Shown piece after piece: positions 44,090-57,250 of a stretch of 64,000 nucleotides of DNA; within the stretch, counting starts at the first letter, position 1, and each line of letters opens with the position of its first letter. The DNA lies in NCBI GenBank assembly GCA_028673005.1, contig CM054115.1, forward strand, positions 4,137,501 to 4,201,500, given 5' to 3'. Source of the DNA: Tanypteryx hageni. Taxonomy: Eukaryota; Arthropoda; Insecta; Odonata; Petaluridae. The notes beneath the pieces are model-generated. The model saw only the letters and a list, made by a program, of their open reading frames with translations. It ran no database searches and had not been told where the DNA came from. Made by a program: the position numbers and the translations under genes.

Positions 44090-44265
44090 CAGGGATGGAA
44101 AATAAGTGGCACGCATGCGATTTTACTTGGCATGCATAAGCTTGTATTTTGTGTACAAAATATGTAGTTCCTTAGAGATGGAGTAAACTAGTGGCACGTG
44201 AAATAAATTCTGATGATTCACATTACTTTCTTGGCACGCGACACAAAAATCATTTGCCATCCCTG
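44090..44265. mobile_element. Short hAT MITE with perfect 8 bp duplication
   Basis: 176 bp, ends CAGGGATGG and CCATCCCTG, flanked by ACCTAGAT at 44082-44089 and 44266-44273. GGCACGC-type words repeat near both ends. Confidence 0.85.
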
Positions 44266-44279
44266 ACCTAGATTAATAA

Positions 44280-46050
44280 TATTATAACTTACTTTTTTCT
44301 CTCTCTCTCATTCTGTCTTTCCTCTTTTTATTTGCATCTATTATAAAGCAGATATAATAATCATACTCATTCAACTAACTGTCACTGAATTCGTGCTATG
44401 CTTTTAGTTTTCAAACCTGTAACTATATGCGCTTTTATCCATGCACTTTCTTATCTATTTCTGCTATGAATAAAAGGCAAGGTAAAAATACAGGAAATTT
44501 AGCATATTAAGAAATGAAAAGGTAAAATGAAAAAATTATTATGTATATAATAATTTTTTTAAATCTCGCAATGTCACATTGCGCTTCAAAATATAGGAGA
44601 TAAAACCTAAGGTACTTCTAGAAGTGCTACAGAGCTTAAATATGGAAGGATGATAGGCCATGGTGTCCTCATAGAAAAAATCCACACCTCCAGAAAAACT
44701 TATATTTAAGGGATGGTTTTAACCCCAATGTCCAATTTTAAACATCCATAAGAAAAGCATGGAAAACGGAGCAGGGCTTTATAAAATTGCCTTTTAAAAT
44801 TAGTTACAATTAAGATACAAAATCAGATCATGAACTGTTCTCTGGATGAAAGATTGAAGTCTAATTATTTTGAAGAAAGAATTTGAATCTGAGCCGAATT
44901 AGCATAAGAAATCGTTTTTAATCAGAAAATAAGGGAATTATTTTCACTTTTCTTACAATGAAAAATATCAACTACCATGGCAATGAGACCAGTGCTTTTA
45001 AATGGGATCTGGTAATCGGTCTTATAATAGCAGTGATTCAGTGCTTTTTAATTGGGAATCGATAGATAGCATTATAAACCCATTTATTTCAACCAACGAC
45101 GTATACATATGACGACGTCATAATTTTAATACAATATATCACATTAAATTTAAAAAAACATTACTCCTTTTAATTAAGGTGATTGATAGCCTGTCCTTAT
45201 CTAATACATGGAGACCCATGGAGACATGGAGAGATTTACGATAGGATTACTTTCTTGAAAAAGGTCTCGTAAATTGAGCCATAATGTCCCATTAGCTTCC
45301 ATTGTACAATACAAGATATGTTCTCATGGTGAAAAATCCTCCCTTATATCTAGAGAATATATTTTTCGTGCTCGATTTTGCCAGTTTTTTACCTCCAGAT
45401 TAGATTTTTTTAAATTTGGATAAAATCCGAATAAACCCAAAAATACTACACTAGTAATAAAATACATAATTAATATTAAACTAAGGTCTTCAAACTTCGG
45501 GGAAAAATTTTAATATGCAAACGCTTTACAATTTCAGTTCACGTCTGCATTTGATATAAATAACCTTCATTGATTTGGATGTCATTTATTTAAAATCTTG
45601 AGTTTATCTCTTAATTATAATTTTCAAAAATGCTGAGTTATCGACATAAATGGAGATGTAATTAATTCATGCAAACATTACATCTCATGGAGAAGAAGAT
45701 GGATGAAAAGTTTCTGTAAGACAAAACTTTATTATTTGACCATATTATCACAGATATGGAATTTAATTTACACTACACAACCTCACATTCTTTGCTGTTT
45801 ATTATGCTGATTGAATAGTGGCAACAATCAACAACACTTTAAGACATTGTTGCATGTTATCAGTTTACATGTATAATCAGTTAAGACCCAAAAATATATA
45901 TCATGTGTAATTTGTGTATAATATAAGGAGTACTGGAAAAATTTTTATTTCTATTAAACCTGATTTAACCTCTTGACTGGGGGAAGCAAGAGTCCAGAAG
46001 TGCACTCCAGTTGGGGAGTCAGAAATGAATCTTTTTTATATTACATCTTA
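44280..46050. other. Intronic sequence, no feature supported
   Basis: AT-rich. A local duplication of TTCAGTGCTTTT..ATTGGGATC-like words lies near 44990-45060. No coding signal. Confidence 0.4.
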
Positions 46051-46052
46051 CC

Positions 46053-47909
46053 TAGGGTGACCAGATGTTGATGGCCACAACCGGGATATTGTGAATCTCA
46101 CAATTTTCAGGTAATCTGTGCTCTAAAAATGAAAAATAAACTTAATAAAAGAGAAAGAAAGTTATAATACTACGTAAAAATTATTAAATTAATATATTTG
46201 AGGAATAAGTAAGCATTATTATAGTATAAAATAAATCAGGAGCCAACGTTTTTAATCATATTTCATTGAACTTCTTGCTGCCCTAATAAGATTTTGATCG
46301 GCTTATAAAAATCTTGACACGTTAAATTTATGTTAAATTTACATAACATAATGGAATTACTTGTTTTTATATCCATATGGTTTCTTTCATTCAACCATTG
46401 AACATTTATTTCTGAAAATATTCTCTCGACATTTCCATTTTGTGCCGGAATGGCAAACAGAAAGCTACATAATTTTTCCATTTCTGAGGTCTGCTTTTGA
46501 AATACAAACTTCGAAAAAAAAAAACAATGACCATCGACCGTAACAAGATTGCTTTAGCCAGTCATCATTCCTCTCATTCAGCTCTTCTGTAATAAATATT
46601 TTTAGTAAAGAAAACTAGCGAAGTAATAAGTTTTCGTCAATTTGAAACCCCATATCAATAATGTTTTTACATGTATTTTGTACTTCCTCCCAAATTGGTA
46701 TATCTTTTAAAAGCATCCATTTCATAAATTTGAACTTATGCAAGGGTCCAACCCATTTTTATAGGTATTCAGAAGTCGTTTGATACATATAAAATATTTC
46801 ATCTTTGAATGCTTCCATTTCTTCGCCCTGAATATTGTGATCATGTATAACATGGAAGTATGCTTCATTTACTGGCAAATCAAAAATATTTACAATAAAT
46901 TTTGGCGGCTTTTCGTCTGCATGAAAAAATTCCTTCAATGCTTCAAATGTTTTCAATACTCAATCGATCGACTGGTATAAACTTAACCAGTGAGTTTTGG
47001 AATGAATCAACAACTTGTGGTTGGCAAAGTATTACAACATTTTCACCACGAGCACTTCACATCACAAAACAATCTTTCGGCTCCCAACTGAATTGCATTA
47101 TGAAGAATATATGCTGAGCATCTCACGTCTAGCAAATTATGATTGATTTTTTCTCATAATTTATAAAAGGCATTGTTTTTGCATTTTCTCAACAGTCCCC
47201 CAAAGTTTGTATTAGCGTTATCTGCACCATAAGCAACGCATTTTTTGTATCTACACCGTACACACAGAATGTGCTAATAATAAAATCGACAATTCTGTCG
47301 GAGGCTTCGTTAGTTAAGGATTCAATTTCTAGTATCTTAATCTGAATTCCTTATTGCTTACAAAAATATTACACAACTAAAGGCAAAACTTTTTCAGTTT
47401 TATGATTGCTAGCATCTGTGGATATTCCAAAACACTGACTTTTTTAATTCTATCGGTAATTCATTTATACAAAATAACCCAATAACATTTTTAATTAGAG
47501 CGGTAGTTTTTGTCCATCCGGAAGAATATTTACTGGCTATTTCAGAATCACTAAAAATTTCTCTAAAAAGATCATTGTTACAGTCAGCTGAACGAAATGA
47601 ATGATGATGTTTAATAATGTAGTAAGCTATTGCTAATTCACTTGCTACAACAAGATCATCCTCATTTACATTTTTCACATGAATGTACTTCATAATTCTT
47701 TGTGATATTCCACCATTGCCATAGCAGGTTGCATTGACTTTATGTTTTTTTGAATTAATGTGGTCTTTTACATCAGATTTCCCACCATGGCTAATATTTA
47801 TATAACTCGTGCATAATCTACACTCCACTTTGTAATGACTTCTTCCTTTCTTGATAAAATCCCACTCTTTCGAATATTCTTCATTAAATGTGCACTTTCT
47901 CTTTGGCAT
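46053..47909 (-). pseudogene. hAT transposase relic
   Basis: The Met at 47909 starts a zinc-finger domain (KVECRLCTSYINISHGGKSD, VKDHINSKKH: CxxC plus HxxxxxH), then a segment typical of hAT (ASELAIAYYIIKHHHSF, KYSSGWTKTTALIKNVIG) and, after frameshifts, FGISTDASN-like and LGDC-like parts. The C-terminal dimerisation part is recognisable at 46481-46263 (FAIPAQNGNVERIFSEINV, WLNERNHMDIKT). At 46053 TAGGGTGACCAGATGTTGAT has the form of a hAT terminus. The other terminus was not located. Stops are frequent in 46500-47400. Confidence 0.7.
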
Positions 47910-49061
47910 TTCTGTTGAGGGTTCTAAGACCTATAAAAATTATTTTGTATAAAAAATCTTGAAAATTCGACCGCTTATTTACAAAACACAAAAGTTTTCG
48001 TGCTTTACATTAATACAACTTTGATTAAGTTAATTCAAACTTCATGTTAAAAAATATCATATTAAATTTTGTTTATTATTTGACAGATTCAAGTAAATAT
48101 TACCTTTAACATACAAAACAGTATTGTATAAATGATACTATTGACTAGAATCCTTGCATCATTTAACAAAACATAACTTGCTAATAGCTTAATTAAGGTA
48201 TAAACAAAATTTGGGCATTGCTACGCTCTCGCACCCATAATAATAATTCCTGGTGTATGTAGCACGAAATAAGAAGTATTAAAATTTAAAAGTTAATAGT
48301 AGGTATTCAATTTCTTTGCCAATCTTTCGGAGAATCTTGCAGTACAGTAGATATAAAGTTAGAGTTAATAATAATCGTCTTACCTTTGAAATAAAAATTC
48401 CATCAGCAGATATTGAATGAAATTAAGATCTCTGCACCCGTTATAGCTGAAAAAGAAACTTTCCTTCTCTATCTTCTTTTCTTGAAATAAAGTGAGAAGG
48501 TAACACTACACCATGATGATAGCTGGATGAAGGACCACAATGTAATGAGGATGTCACTCTTAAACGACAATGTAGAAAGTGAAGAACCGTTGCTGAAAAG
48601 GCAAGGGTACTTAAAAATCTTGCTTTTGAATTTTTCTCAAGAAACGGTAAGCGAAGACGAACAATGTTTTTCTGTGAAGAACGGGTATCTCGGGAGGTAT
48701 TTCATCGGAAACACTAATTACGAAGTTCAACGAAAGGATAAAATATCCCATTCTCAAGCTAGCCTAATGGAGGTTGCGGCTATTGTATTGGAGATCGTAA
48801 AACTAAAAATAAATCTGGACTCCAAATTATCTAGGAACAAGTACGGTACGTGAATTTCTGCCTTTTAGTCCATGAGAGGGTGACCCGCGAAATAGTCAGG
48901 ATTCAAAATCTGAACCAGTGCGACGACTTTTAAATAGAAAAATAGGAGGAGAATATGTAACCCAGCTGTCATCTTTATTTTCTCAGAATCTGCTCTTGGT
49001 GAACGAAACTGTCTTTTTCCAGGACTAGAAATACGAATGCCTTTTATGAAGTAGTAACTGG
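47910..49061. other. Mostly non-coding; one unassigned ORF
   Basis: A 108-codon + strand ORF (48527-48853, starts MKDHNVMRMSLLNDNVESEE) has no motif I recognise. It may be part of an unidentified repeat or chance. Confidence 0.3.
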
Positions 49062-49149
49062 TAATAAAGGTAAAATACTCCTTTAGCCAAACAATTAGAG
49101 GGTTGTAACCCTCTAATTGTTTGGCTAAAGGAGTATTTTACCTTTATTA
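49062..49149. repeat. Perfect 43 bp palindrome with 2 nt spacer
   Basis: Left arm 49062-49104 (from TAATAAAGGTAAAATACTCC to AATTAGAGGGTT) is the exact reverse complement of 49107-49149; the spacer is GT. The word AGTAACTGGTA occurs just left (49052-49062) and again near 49184. No mismatch in either arm. Confidence 0.95.
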
Positions 49150-49356
49150 ATCTTAGTCAAAGTTATTGAGCTACTATCAATTAGTAACTGGTAGATATAG
49201 TATGAGATTTTAAATGAATTCATGCAAAAGAAGGACATGAAATTTGTTCGGTAAATCATTATGTTTAAAATTAAAAAAACTGGGACATTTAGGCATCCCG
49301 AAAAAAAATTTTGGGACACAGGGACAAAACATCGAAAACCCAACTCTTACCATATA

Positions 49357-50550
49357 CAGTGTGGGACCATTTATCCGGCTACCCAGTAAACTGAGGGTTG
49401 CTGGATAGGGGGTTTTTCCGGAATTCAGGTAGCCAGGCCTAAAATGCACAAAAAAGTTATTGCTTCTGAATTATCTAAAACCAACTCCTACCCATGGGCG
49501 GATTCAAGGGGAATAAAGAGGATAATTCCGCCAAGATAAAAAAACAATCCAAAAATACTTTTTAAAAGTAGACTTTAACTATAGAAAAATGAACTGTTTT
49601 AGTACTTTACACCCATAATGTTATGTTTCACTATTATTTCTCGGTTACACCCCCTAGCCAATGGATTACCCCCCACAAGTCAAGTCTGAATCTGCCGATC
49701 ATCCTTTTAATGCCGGGAATAGCAAAATATATAAACATTGATATTGCCAGTGCGTACGTCCTCAGTCGGTTGTTTCCTAATAGCAGATGAATTATCAACT
49801 TTCAGATTGGCTTCCCGAGCAGGCTGAGCCAGTTCACTTCTCAGACCGGTCTAGCCAGGTCGATTAGTTTACCAAACCGATCTAAATCAGTTCACAGTTG
49901 CTAGACCGATCTGAGACCGCTTGGTAAACGTAGTGACTGGATACTTCACTAACAATTCGCTGATTAGCTCTGCAGTCAAGGGCTTTCCTCACTATCCCAA
50001 AGCGAGGATAGCCACCATGCTGTTTCAGATTTTAGGTCCGTAAGACATGGAGGCGTAAAGGTTGGCCAAATCTGCTTCCAGAATATGTTGGGTCCACTTA
50101 TGGCATATTAATCCCTATTAAAAAATATGTTTATCCAAACACAAGTATATCCTCACCTCCAGGGGAACCCAGGACCTCCTTAAGTGTTTGTGTGTATGAG
50201 AAAGGAAGAGAGACAGGTCATATTAATCGGGAAGTGACTGCAAATTCTCAGACTCGCAACTTCACAGACAACAAATTTTCTTTCAGTCCTCTATAAAATA
50301 GTGTATAATAAAATTTCCATTTGGCGCCCCTTACAAGGTTGTGCCCTGAGCACGTGCCCCGGTTGCCCTGCCCTCACTACGGCTCTGTATATATATGTAT
50401 ACATGACCAAGTTAATATAAAAGTTATTAAAAACACTAAGATTGTGAACAAAAATACCGAGAATATAAGCTTTTTAAATATTTCACTTTATTGGTTTCCG
50501 GTTTTCGGAACTTCTGGCTACCCACTATCCGGATAAATGGTCCATCACTG
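49357..50550. mobile_element. Non-autonomous pogo/mariner-like element
   Basis: TA (49355-49356) then CAGTGTGGGACCATTTATCC. The right end GGATAAATGGTCCATCACTG is followed by TA (50551-50552). Subterminal words also mirror each other (GGCTACCCAGTAAAC / GGCTACCCACTATCC). It is 1194 bp with no coding. The middle (49490-50350) has blocks GGGCGGATTCAAGGGG and CCCTGCCCTCACTACGGC that look like a second inserted repeat. Confidence 0.75.
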
Positions 50551-50564
50551 TATTTCTTTTTTTA

Positions 50565-51260
50565 TATATAAAGGAATTTGTTCGTATTTGCAATTATGTA
50601 TTAAAATTTCGTAAAGTAACTAATTGTTTTGACAAATAATTTGTTAATAACAATTTATTATTAACAAATTGTTATTAACAATTAAAATAAATGTCAAAAT
50701 ATTTTGAATCAAAACTTCTCATAAATTTTCTAGTAGAATAAATTAGAATCACTGATGAATTAATTTTTACGATAAGCAATATTTAACAAGAAAAGGAGTG
50801 ATGCAGCAGAAAAAATTGAATTTAGCGTAAAATCTACTAATTATAATTATCTGCTTGTATATAGTCTATGTTTCTGAAAGAATTAAATCAATTTACAATA
50901 ACGTATTAAAAATTCGTCAAATCAATTTGTTAAACATATTTTTAGTGCTTTTTGATCAAAGTTTTTCTTAATATTTTCAGACGAATCAATTATGGAGTAG
51001 TAGTCCATATGCTATTTGATATTGAGGAAAAATAGAGAAAATTCATTATAACAAAAGATATGAAATAACAAAACTGTGGAATTAGTTAAAAACAAAAGTT
51101 CTTAATATGATTCATTCGCTTAGACGCAGACAGTCAAGGTACACCACAAATAATTCAATCAATTTACAGTAACATATTAAAATGCGTAAAATAGCAATTT
51201 ATTATTAACAATTAATTTGCTAAACAAGTCATAATTTTCTTACATTTTCAACCAAAATTT
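50565..51260. repeat. Three diverged copies of a ~280-300 bp AT-rich unit
   Basis: Marker phrases TATTAAAATTTCGTAAA, TATTAAAAATTCGTCAAA and TATTAAAATGCGTAAA occur near 50600, 50905 and 51176, each followed by AATTTGTTAA/TTAACAATT words. The first copy includes a TTATTAACAA inverted stretch (50638-50680). Confidence 0.55.
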
Positions 51261-51664
51261 TTCTCATTTTTATGAAAATCACATAAAAAGCACTAGTCTA
51301 TATCATATTTGACACTAAGGAAAAATGTATTAATCAATTTTTATAACAAAATTATAATAAAGGAATAAAACTGTGAAATTGATCTAATAAAGGAAATACT
51401 AAATATGAGCATTCAGTTATATACAGATGCTCCAGTTATTCCCCAGTTAAAATTAATCTAAATCTACAGAATCAAATACTAGGAAATGCTCACATGAATA
51501 CACAAATAAAGATATTATTATAAATTTGGAAAAGGAAATGCAAGTTACACAAAAATTTATATTACTGTAGTTTTCTGTACTCTAGCTAGAAATTATAAAA
51601 TAATTCAAAATATACACTATATTCACATATAAAACAAATCATGGAATACACTCTTTATACATTA

Positions 51665-52020
51665 TATATTTTCATTTGTGTGGTAGTTCCTGAAGCAAGG
51701 TGCAGGACACAGTGCCACTTCGCAATCAGAACACCTGTATCGTACTTCCTTGTGCACTCCTGCCTTCTAGCACACAACACATCTTCTTGTTAGATTCTGT
51801 TTCTTTTGATTAGGAGAGATGAAATCAGGATAATGTCTCTCTACAAGTCTCAAGGAGTATGTTTGTGATGGTGTTTTTATAATCAAACTGGATTCCTTCC
51901 CATATTTTTCTTTTAATTCTCAGCCAATGTTATCTGGAAATATTTTCTGTTCAGTTTCCCACCTTTTTGCCTAGAGATAACAAAAGCATATCTAAAAAAT
52001 GTCTGAAAAGTTTTTGGTAA
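51665..52020 (-). pseudogene. piggyBac-type transposase D, C-terminal cysteine-rich end
   Basis: The minus strand reads, with one stop, RRCVVC, KAGVHKEVRYRCSDCEVALC and PAPCFRNYHTNENI (about 51800-51670), the zinc-binding tail of piggyBac transposases. Weaker homology extends to about 52020. The upstream part is missing; a microsatellite follows. Confidence 0.6.
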
Positions 52021-52159
52021 TACTTTGTTGGTCTTTTTCAAGTTATCTTATACAAGTTCACTAGCGTTATTGCCCGTCAAATATGATGGGTATGTGCAGA
52101 TTATGTATTTAAATGTAGGTAATTCCCATTCTTCTTCCCTTTCTCTCTGTTTCCCTCTG

Positions 52160-52400
52160 ATTTTTTTCTCTCCCTCTCTCCCTATTCTCTCTCCATCCCT
52201 CTCCCCCTATTCTCTCTCCCTCCTATTCTCTCTCCCTCCTATTCTCTCTCCCTCCTATTCTCTCTCCCTCCTATTCTCTCTCCCTCCTATTCTCTCTCCC
52301 TCCTATTCTCTCTCCCTCCTATTCTCTCTCCCTCCTATTCTTTCTCCCTCCTATTCTCTCCTCCCTCATATTTTCCCTCCTTCTTCTCATTCTCCATCCC
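52160..52400. repeat. 16 bp minisatellite CTATTCTCTCTCCCTC
   Basis: About ten near-perfect units of CTATTCTCTCTCCCTC on the + strand, with degenerate edges. The 155-codon ORF across it (Ser/Leu/Pro repeat) is an artefact. Confidence 0.9.
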
Positions 52401-54570
52401 AATCTCCCTCTTATTCTTCACCCTGCTCATTGCTTCCCTTCTTCCATCTTCCTCCCACCCATTCTCTTCCCTTTCTTCTAAAATTTATCTGAGAAGCATG
52501 AGGAAAAGCAATGCAACACTGAAGCATCTGATGACGAAGGAGAGGTAGACAGTTGAAGAATCCAATGGAGCTCTGGAGAAGAAGATTGTGATTCTGGTGA
52601 CCCCTGGTCCAACAAGATATAGCATCAGGAATGTGGACACTACACAGCCTGCTCATGAAACCAAGCATTGTTGAAATGGACTAACAAAGAAGGTCACATT
52701 GTTTATGGTGCTGGTTGGGTAAGCATTGATCGAGATGAACTGATGTGCTTTTTCGGATTATTGATACTGGCTGCTGTATTCAAAGCACATGATGAGGCAA
52801 TAATCAGCTTGTGGAATATTGATGATGGTCACCCCATTTTCAATAAGTCTATGGCTAGAAATAGATTTACACAGATCTCATGCTGTCTTCAATTTGATGA
52901 TGCTGAATTGCATACACAAAGTCGAGGAGCTGACAAACTGTCACCAATATTATCTGTATTTGAAGCTTGGACATATGCTTTGCAAGATACTTAACATTCT
53001 ACATGATAAAGTCATGGTCGATGAGCAGCTGGTAATCTTTAGAGGAAGATGTCCATTCCGCCAATATATACCATCCAAACAAATATGGTATAAAATTGTG
53101 GGCAGCATGTGACAGCAAAACATGCTATGTTTTCAACATGCAGGTCTACACAAGGAGGGAAGCAAATCAATCAAGAGTGATCAATCAGGGAAAGAGAGTT
53201 ATACTGGATATGGTAAATGGGTTAGAGAAAAGTGGAAGGAATATTAGTACAGATAACTTCTTTACAAGTCTTAGTTTAGAAAGAGAGCTTGAACAAAAAC
53301 AACAAACCCTGCTGAGAACAATAAGAAAAAATCGTTCGTAGTTGCCACAAGAATTCACAACTACCAGAAGAAGGGATTATATTCATCTCTGTTTGGATTT
53401 CAGAATTCAGCTACTATTGTATCATACTGTCCTAAAATAGGCAACGTGGTGACACATTTGAGCACTATGCATTACACAACTGAAACAAATAACAAAAAAA
53501 CTGCCAAACCTCACATGATCCTGGATTATAATGCAACAAAGTCAGGTGTTGACACTACGGATAAATTAGTCTGAACATGTACAACAAAGCGTGCTAACAG
53601 AAGATGGAAAATGATTCTGTTCTATAATACCGTATCTGCCCGAATATAAGCCAACCCCCCAAAAATTTCCATTTTGACAAAAAAGGAAGTTTTGTAGATT
53701 TTATGCTGAAGTGTGCCGGGCATGCATGCACGGCCTAGAATACATTATTGGAGATCAAAGAATAGAGTGGGAAATGGTTTAGTTGCTGACATTTGAAATA
53801 TTACTCCAATTAATAATTTTGCATTGTTGAATTTGTTCCACATTCAGTTACGATAATTTCATTCATCTTCATTTTCACACAAGGTCAAATAAAGAAATAG
53901 CGACCTTGCAAAGATAATTTTTAATCCAAGTCTATTTCCAATGAAATTAGCATTTACATTGGCAGGGTGTCTACTGGTACTGGAAATATACTGGGATTTT
54001 GGATAAGATACTGGAAAATAAAGAGTTTCTCCGTGATTTAAGAAAGTTCATACACGACCTGGAATTACTGAAATGTTGAAAACTTTTTGTTCTCGAATAT
54101 GTTCATATTTCTGATATGTCCTGGAATTTCTTATTGAAATTCCAATATCGATAGGATGATTATTGCATCCTAGTTTTTATATCAATAACATAATTATTGC
54201 TTGCAGCTCATACAATGGGAGGTTGGTTGGGTGATGGGTGGTTTTAATCTTCCCATATGTTTTTGGGTTAGCTTTCTGCTATGCTTAATATTAATTAATA
54301 TATTTTTTAAAATTTAGTATGCTTTATGAAATCCCTTGAGGTTCTTTATAGATTCCTAAAATATGCTGATTGAACTGAATTTAACTTAACTTGTGAGGGC
54401 TCTTGAATTGAATTGAATTATTAGGGGGCAAGGAAAGAAAATAGGTTAAAACCTAAGAATCTGTGCCATAATAATTATATTAAATTACATGTGACTGAAG
54501 TTACTGTAATTTTCTTGTTGTAGTTCTAGATGACTGTTCATTGTGTGTCCTTCGATTTTTGAGAAGATAT

Positions 54571-56497
54571 GAGTAAAATTAGAGGGAAAACCTTGTTCAA
54601 GAAAGAGTGGTTGGACAGAAGACTGTTTGCAGATTGGAATTGGTTGCAGAAAGTGGACAGTGATAAGACTAAAGGGCATTGTTCTTTGTGTAGAACTAAC
54701 TTTGATGTTAGCAATGTGGGGGTATCTTCAATCTGATCTCATGCCATTGAAAAAGTCAAAGCTGCAAGTGGAAACAAGAAAACTAGTTGACTTGGTTCCT
54801 GTCAAAAACATTCCGTTAGCTGCAGGCATTGGACCTGGCCTTGCACCTGCTGAAGTGGCACACTCCAGTGCGAATGACGGAAAAGAACTTGCTGAACATC
54901 ATGCGACTAAGGATACTCTTAGGAACTTCATCACTAAAGATGAAGTTATCTGTGAGGAAATATTATGGGCTCTTAATCAAGTAATGACACCTTCTGCTCG
55001 AAGTTTTTCTGTTTGCAGTGATCTTTACAAAACAATGGTTTATGACAGTGAAATTGCCAAGAAATTTAAACTAAACTTGGATACTTAATAACATTTAGAC
55101 TAGGTCCATATTTCCAAAAAGAATAGGCAGTTATGGTTAATGAGTGCCCCTTTTACTCTATTTCTTTTGATGAGAGCATGAATACTGTTGCTCAGAAAGG
55201 CCAGATGGATGTTTTGAGATTTTTGGATATTTAACTTATACCTTTTTGGTCATGCTACTGCAGAGGACCTCCTGATGGCTTTCTTGCTAGCGTTAAAGGA
55301 CGTGTGTTTGGATGCCAAAGAAATGCTTCAGGTAGCTATGGACGGACCAAACGTGAACCTCAGATTTTTGAAGGATCTAAAGAGCTACTTAAAAGATGAT
55401 TCTCCATCAGATCCCAAGTTGTTGGACTTTGGTACGTGTTCCTTACATGTTGTCCATGGTGCTTATAAAACTGCGCATTTCAACTCCAATTGGGATATTA
55501 ACAAATTTTTACACTCACTTTATTACTTGTTTAAAAACTTCCCAACATGATGTGCAGATCACCAACACATAATTGGATCATGTCTCTTCCCAATGAAGCT
55601 TTGCTCAATCAGATGGGTGTAAAATTCTAAGGTGATAGCAAGAGTTGTGGAAATGCTAACACATTTGAAGAAGTATGTTGATGTTATTGACAGAAATCCT
55701 CCAGTGTTTGAAAACTTTCAAGCCATAAAACTTTTTGTGAGGAATGAGCTGCTCCCAGCACAGGTTGGGTTCTTGCTGTCAGTGGCCCTTGAACTCGAAC
55801 AATTTCTCTCTGAGTACCAGAGCAATCTACCGCTCCTGCCATTTTTGTTTGTGGATTTGAGCAACCTGCTTGAGAATTTAATGAGTAGAATTGTGAAATG
55901 TGAACTAATGGATTTAGCAAACACTTCCAAGAATTTTTTTCCATTGATTTGAAGAAACAGGCGAACATTAAATCCATTCAAAGCATAGACATTGGGTTTG
56001 CAGCCTCAGCAGCTTTGAAAGGAATAAAAGATACCAGTGTTCTTCAGCTCAAAGGTGACTTCCATAAAGTCCTTGTAGATGTGTGCACCAAGCTTGTGCT
56101 TAAGAGCCCTCTGTCCTACAAATTTATCAATGTTGTCAGTTGTCTCACTTCTGCATTAATGGCCAATCCATCTATTAGGACTTACCAGATAACTTATGCA
56201 TTGGAAGTTCTAGTGGAGAAAATCCAAGTGTGTAGTGTGGAAGCTGATGCTGTGAAAAGGGACTATTTAGATTTTGCATCAAAGCAAGAAGTGACCAAGC
56301 CTCTTAAAAATTTCAGTCCAAAGAATGACCAACTCGATCACTTCCTCATGGTCATTTATTCTAAACAAAATGCTTCCAAGGAATTGACCCACTTCACACA
56401 AAATGTTCTTGTTTTATTTCACAGCAATGCAGCTGTTGAAAGAAGCTTTTTGGTGAACAAAGAATGTTTAGTTGAAAACTTACATGAGAATAGTCCA
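54571..56497 (+). pseudogene. hAT-like transposase, broken
   Basis: Start ATG 54571 gives KTLFKKEWLDRRLFADWNWL and a zinc-finger-like KGHCSLCRTNFDVSN. Later parts, in changing frames, are KDTLRNFITKDEVICEEILW (54627-55088), FYSISFDESMN (about 55165), LQVAMDGPNVNLRFLKDLKS (55275-55550), VIARVVEMLTHLKKYVDVID and FVRNELLPAQVGFLLSVALE (55632-55952). The C-terminal half is QLKGDFHKVLVDVCTKLVLK and the dimerisation motif LFHSNAAVERSFLVNKECLV (55949-56495). After ENLHENS the reading runs into another hAT terminus. At least four frameshifts or stops. The DE-N-A-VERSF end is typical of arthropod hAT proteins. Confidence 0.75.
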
Positions 56498-57250
56498 GGG
56501 GTGGGGAACCTTTTTTCATGGAAGGCCAAATGTTACTTAACAGATACCTCATCAGGCCACACATTGCGATGCACGTTGCATACATTCACATTTATCAAAA
56601 TTACAATAATAAAGAGGCAAACTCAATTTAATGGCTTTTTAATTTAACGAATTCAGATTTCAATTCTTCATATTTACTAATAATTTTAACAACTTGGAAG
56701 GCTTGAACACAAAATGACTTTTTAATCTAATGCAAAAAAATTAAATTTTTCATATTTGCTAGTATATTAATAAACTTTAAAGAAGTTGAAACACATTAAG
56801 GACATGTAAATAATATGTTGCATTCAATCATTCATCAAAATAAGAAGGCAAAACAATTCAATGACTTTTTTGTGAATGCTTGTTGTGAGCTAAGAACTTG
56901 ATATTTGGTTCCAGCATTGTTGTCTTTAGATTCAATTGGTCTTCCAGGTGAGTGATTGTCATTTGTGATCTCAGATACCTCTTGATTTGAGCCCTATGTG
57001 AAAATGTTTATTCACAACAATAGGTTGTGCCAAAACACGAGAGTAAACGACGAGCATATTGATGCAGTCATGGGTATTCAACAGTATTCTTCCATATTTC
57101 AATGGGATCCTTTTTACTGTCGAAAAGAGGCTTCATAATGTTATCTTCTGAGAGCTCAATCAACTCCATCTGCAAATCCTCAGGTGCATTCGAGACATCA
57201 ACCAGATGTGGCTGAAATGCTAACCTCAGTGTGGCATCATGTTTCTAAAA
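56498..57250 (-). pseudogene. Second hAT fragment (GTF2IRD2/ZBED-like C-terminus)
   Basis: CAGGGGTGGGGAACCTTTTT at 56498 is a hAT terminus. Inward on the minus strand a decayed C-terminal reading gives LMSRMHLRICRW-like words, MELIELSEDNIMKPLFDSKK, IEIWKNTVEYP, LSCFGTTYCCE and RSQMTITHLEDQLNLKT. This is the dimerisation end of the hAT group that includes GTF2IRD2-like proteins. It is inserted at the end of the other hAT gene. The 5' part is missing. Confidence 0.65.

Noticed and set aside
52160..52400. Regularly repeated short unit as a possible CRISPR array
   Set aside because: The units are directly contiguous without unique spacers, and the genome is eukaryotic.
52025..52492. 155-codon Ser/Leu/Pro-repeat ORF
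   Set aside because: It follows the 16 bp minisatellite CTATTCTCTCTCCCTC and has no start context or domain.
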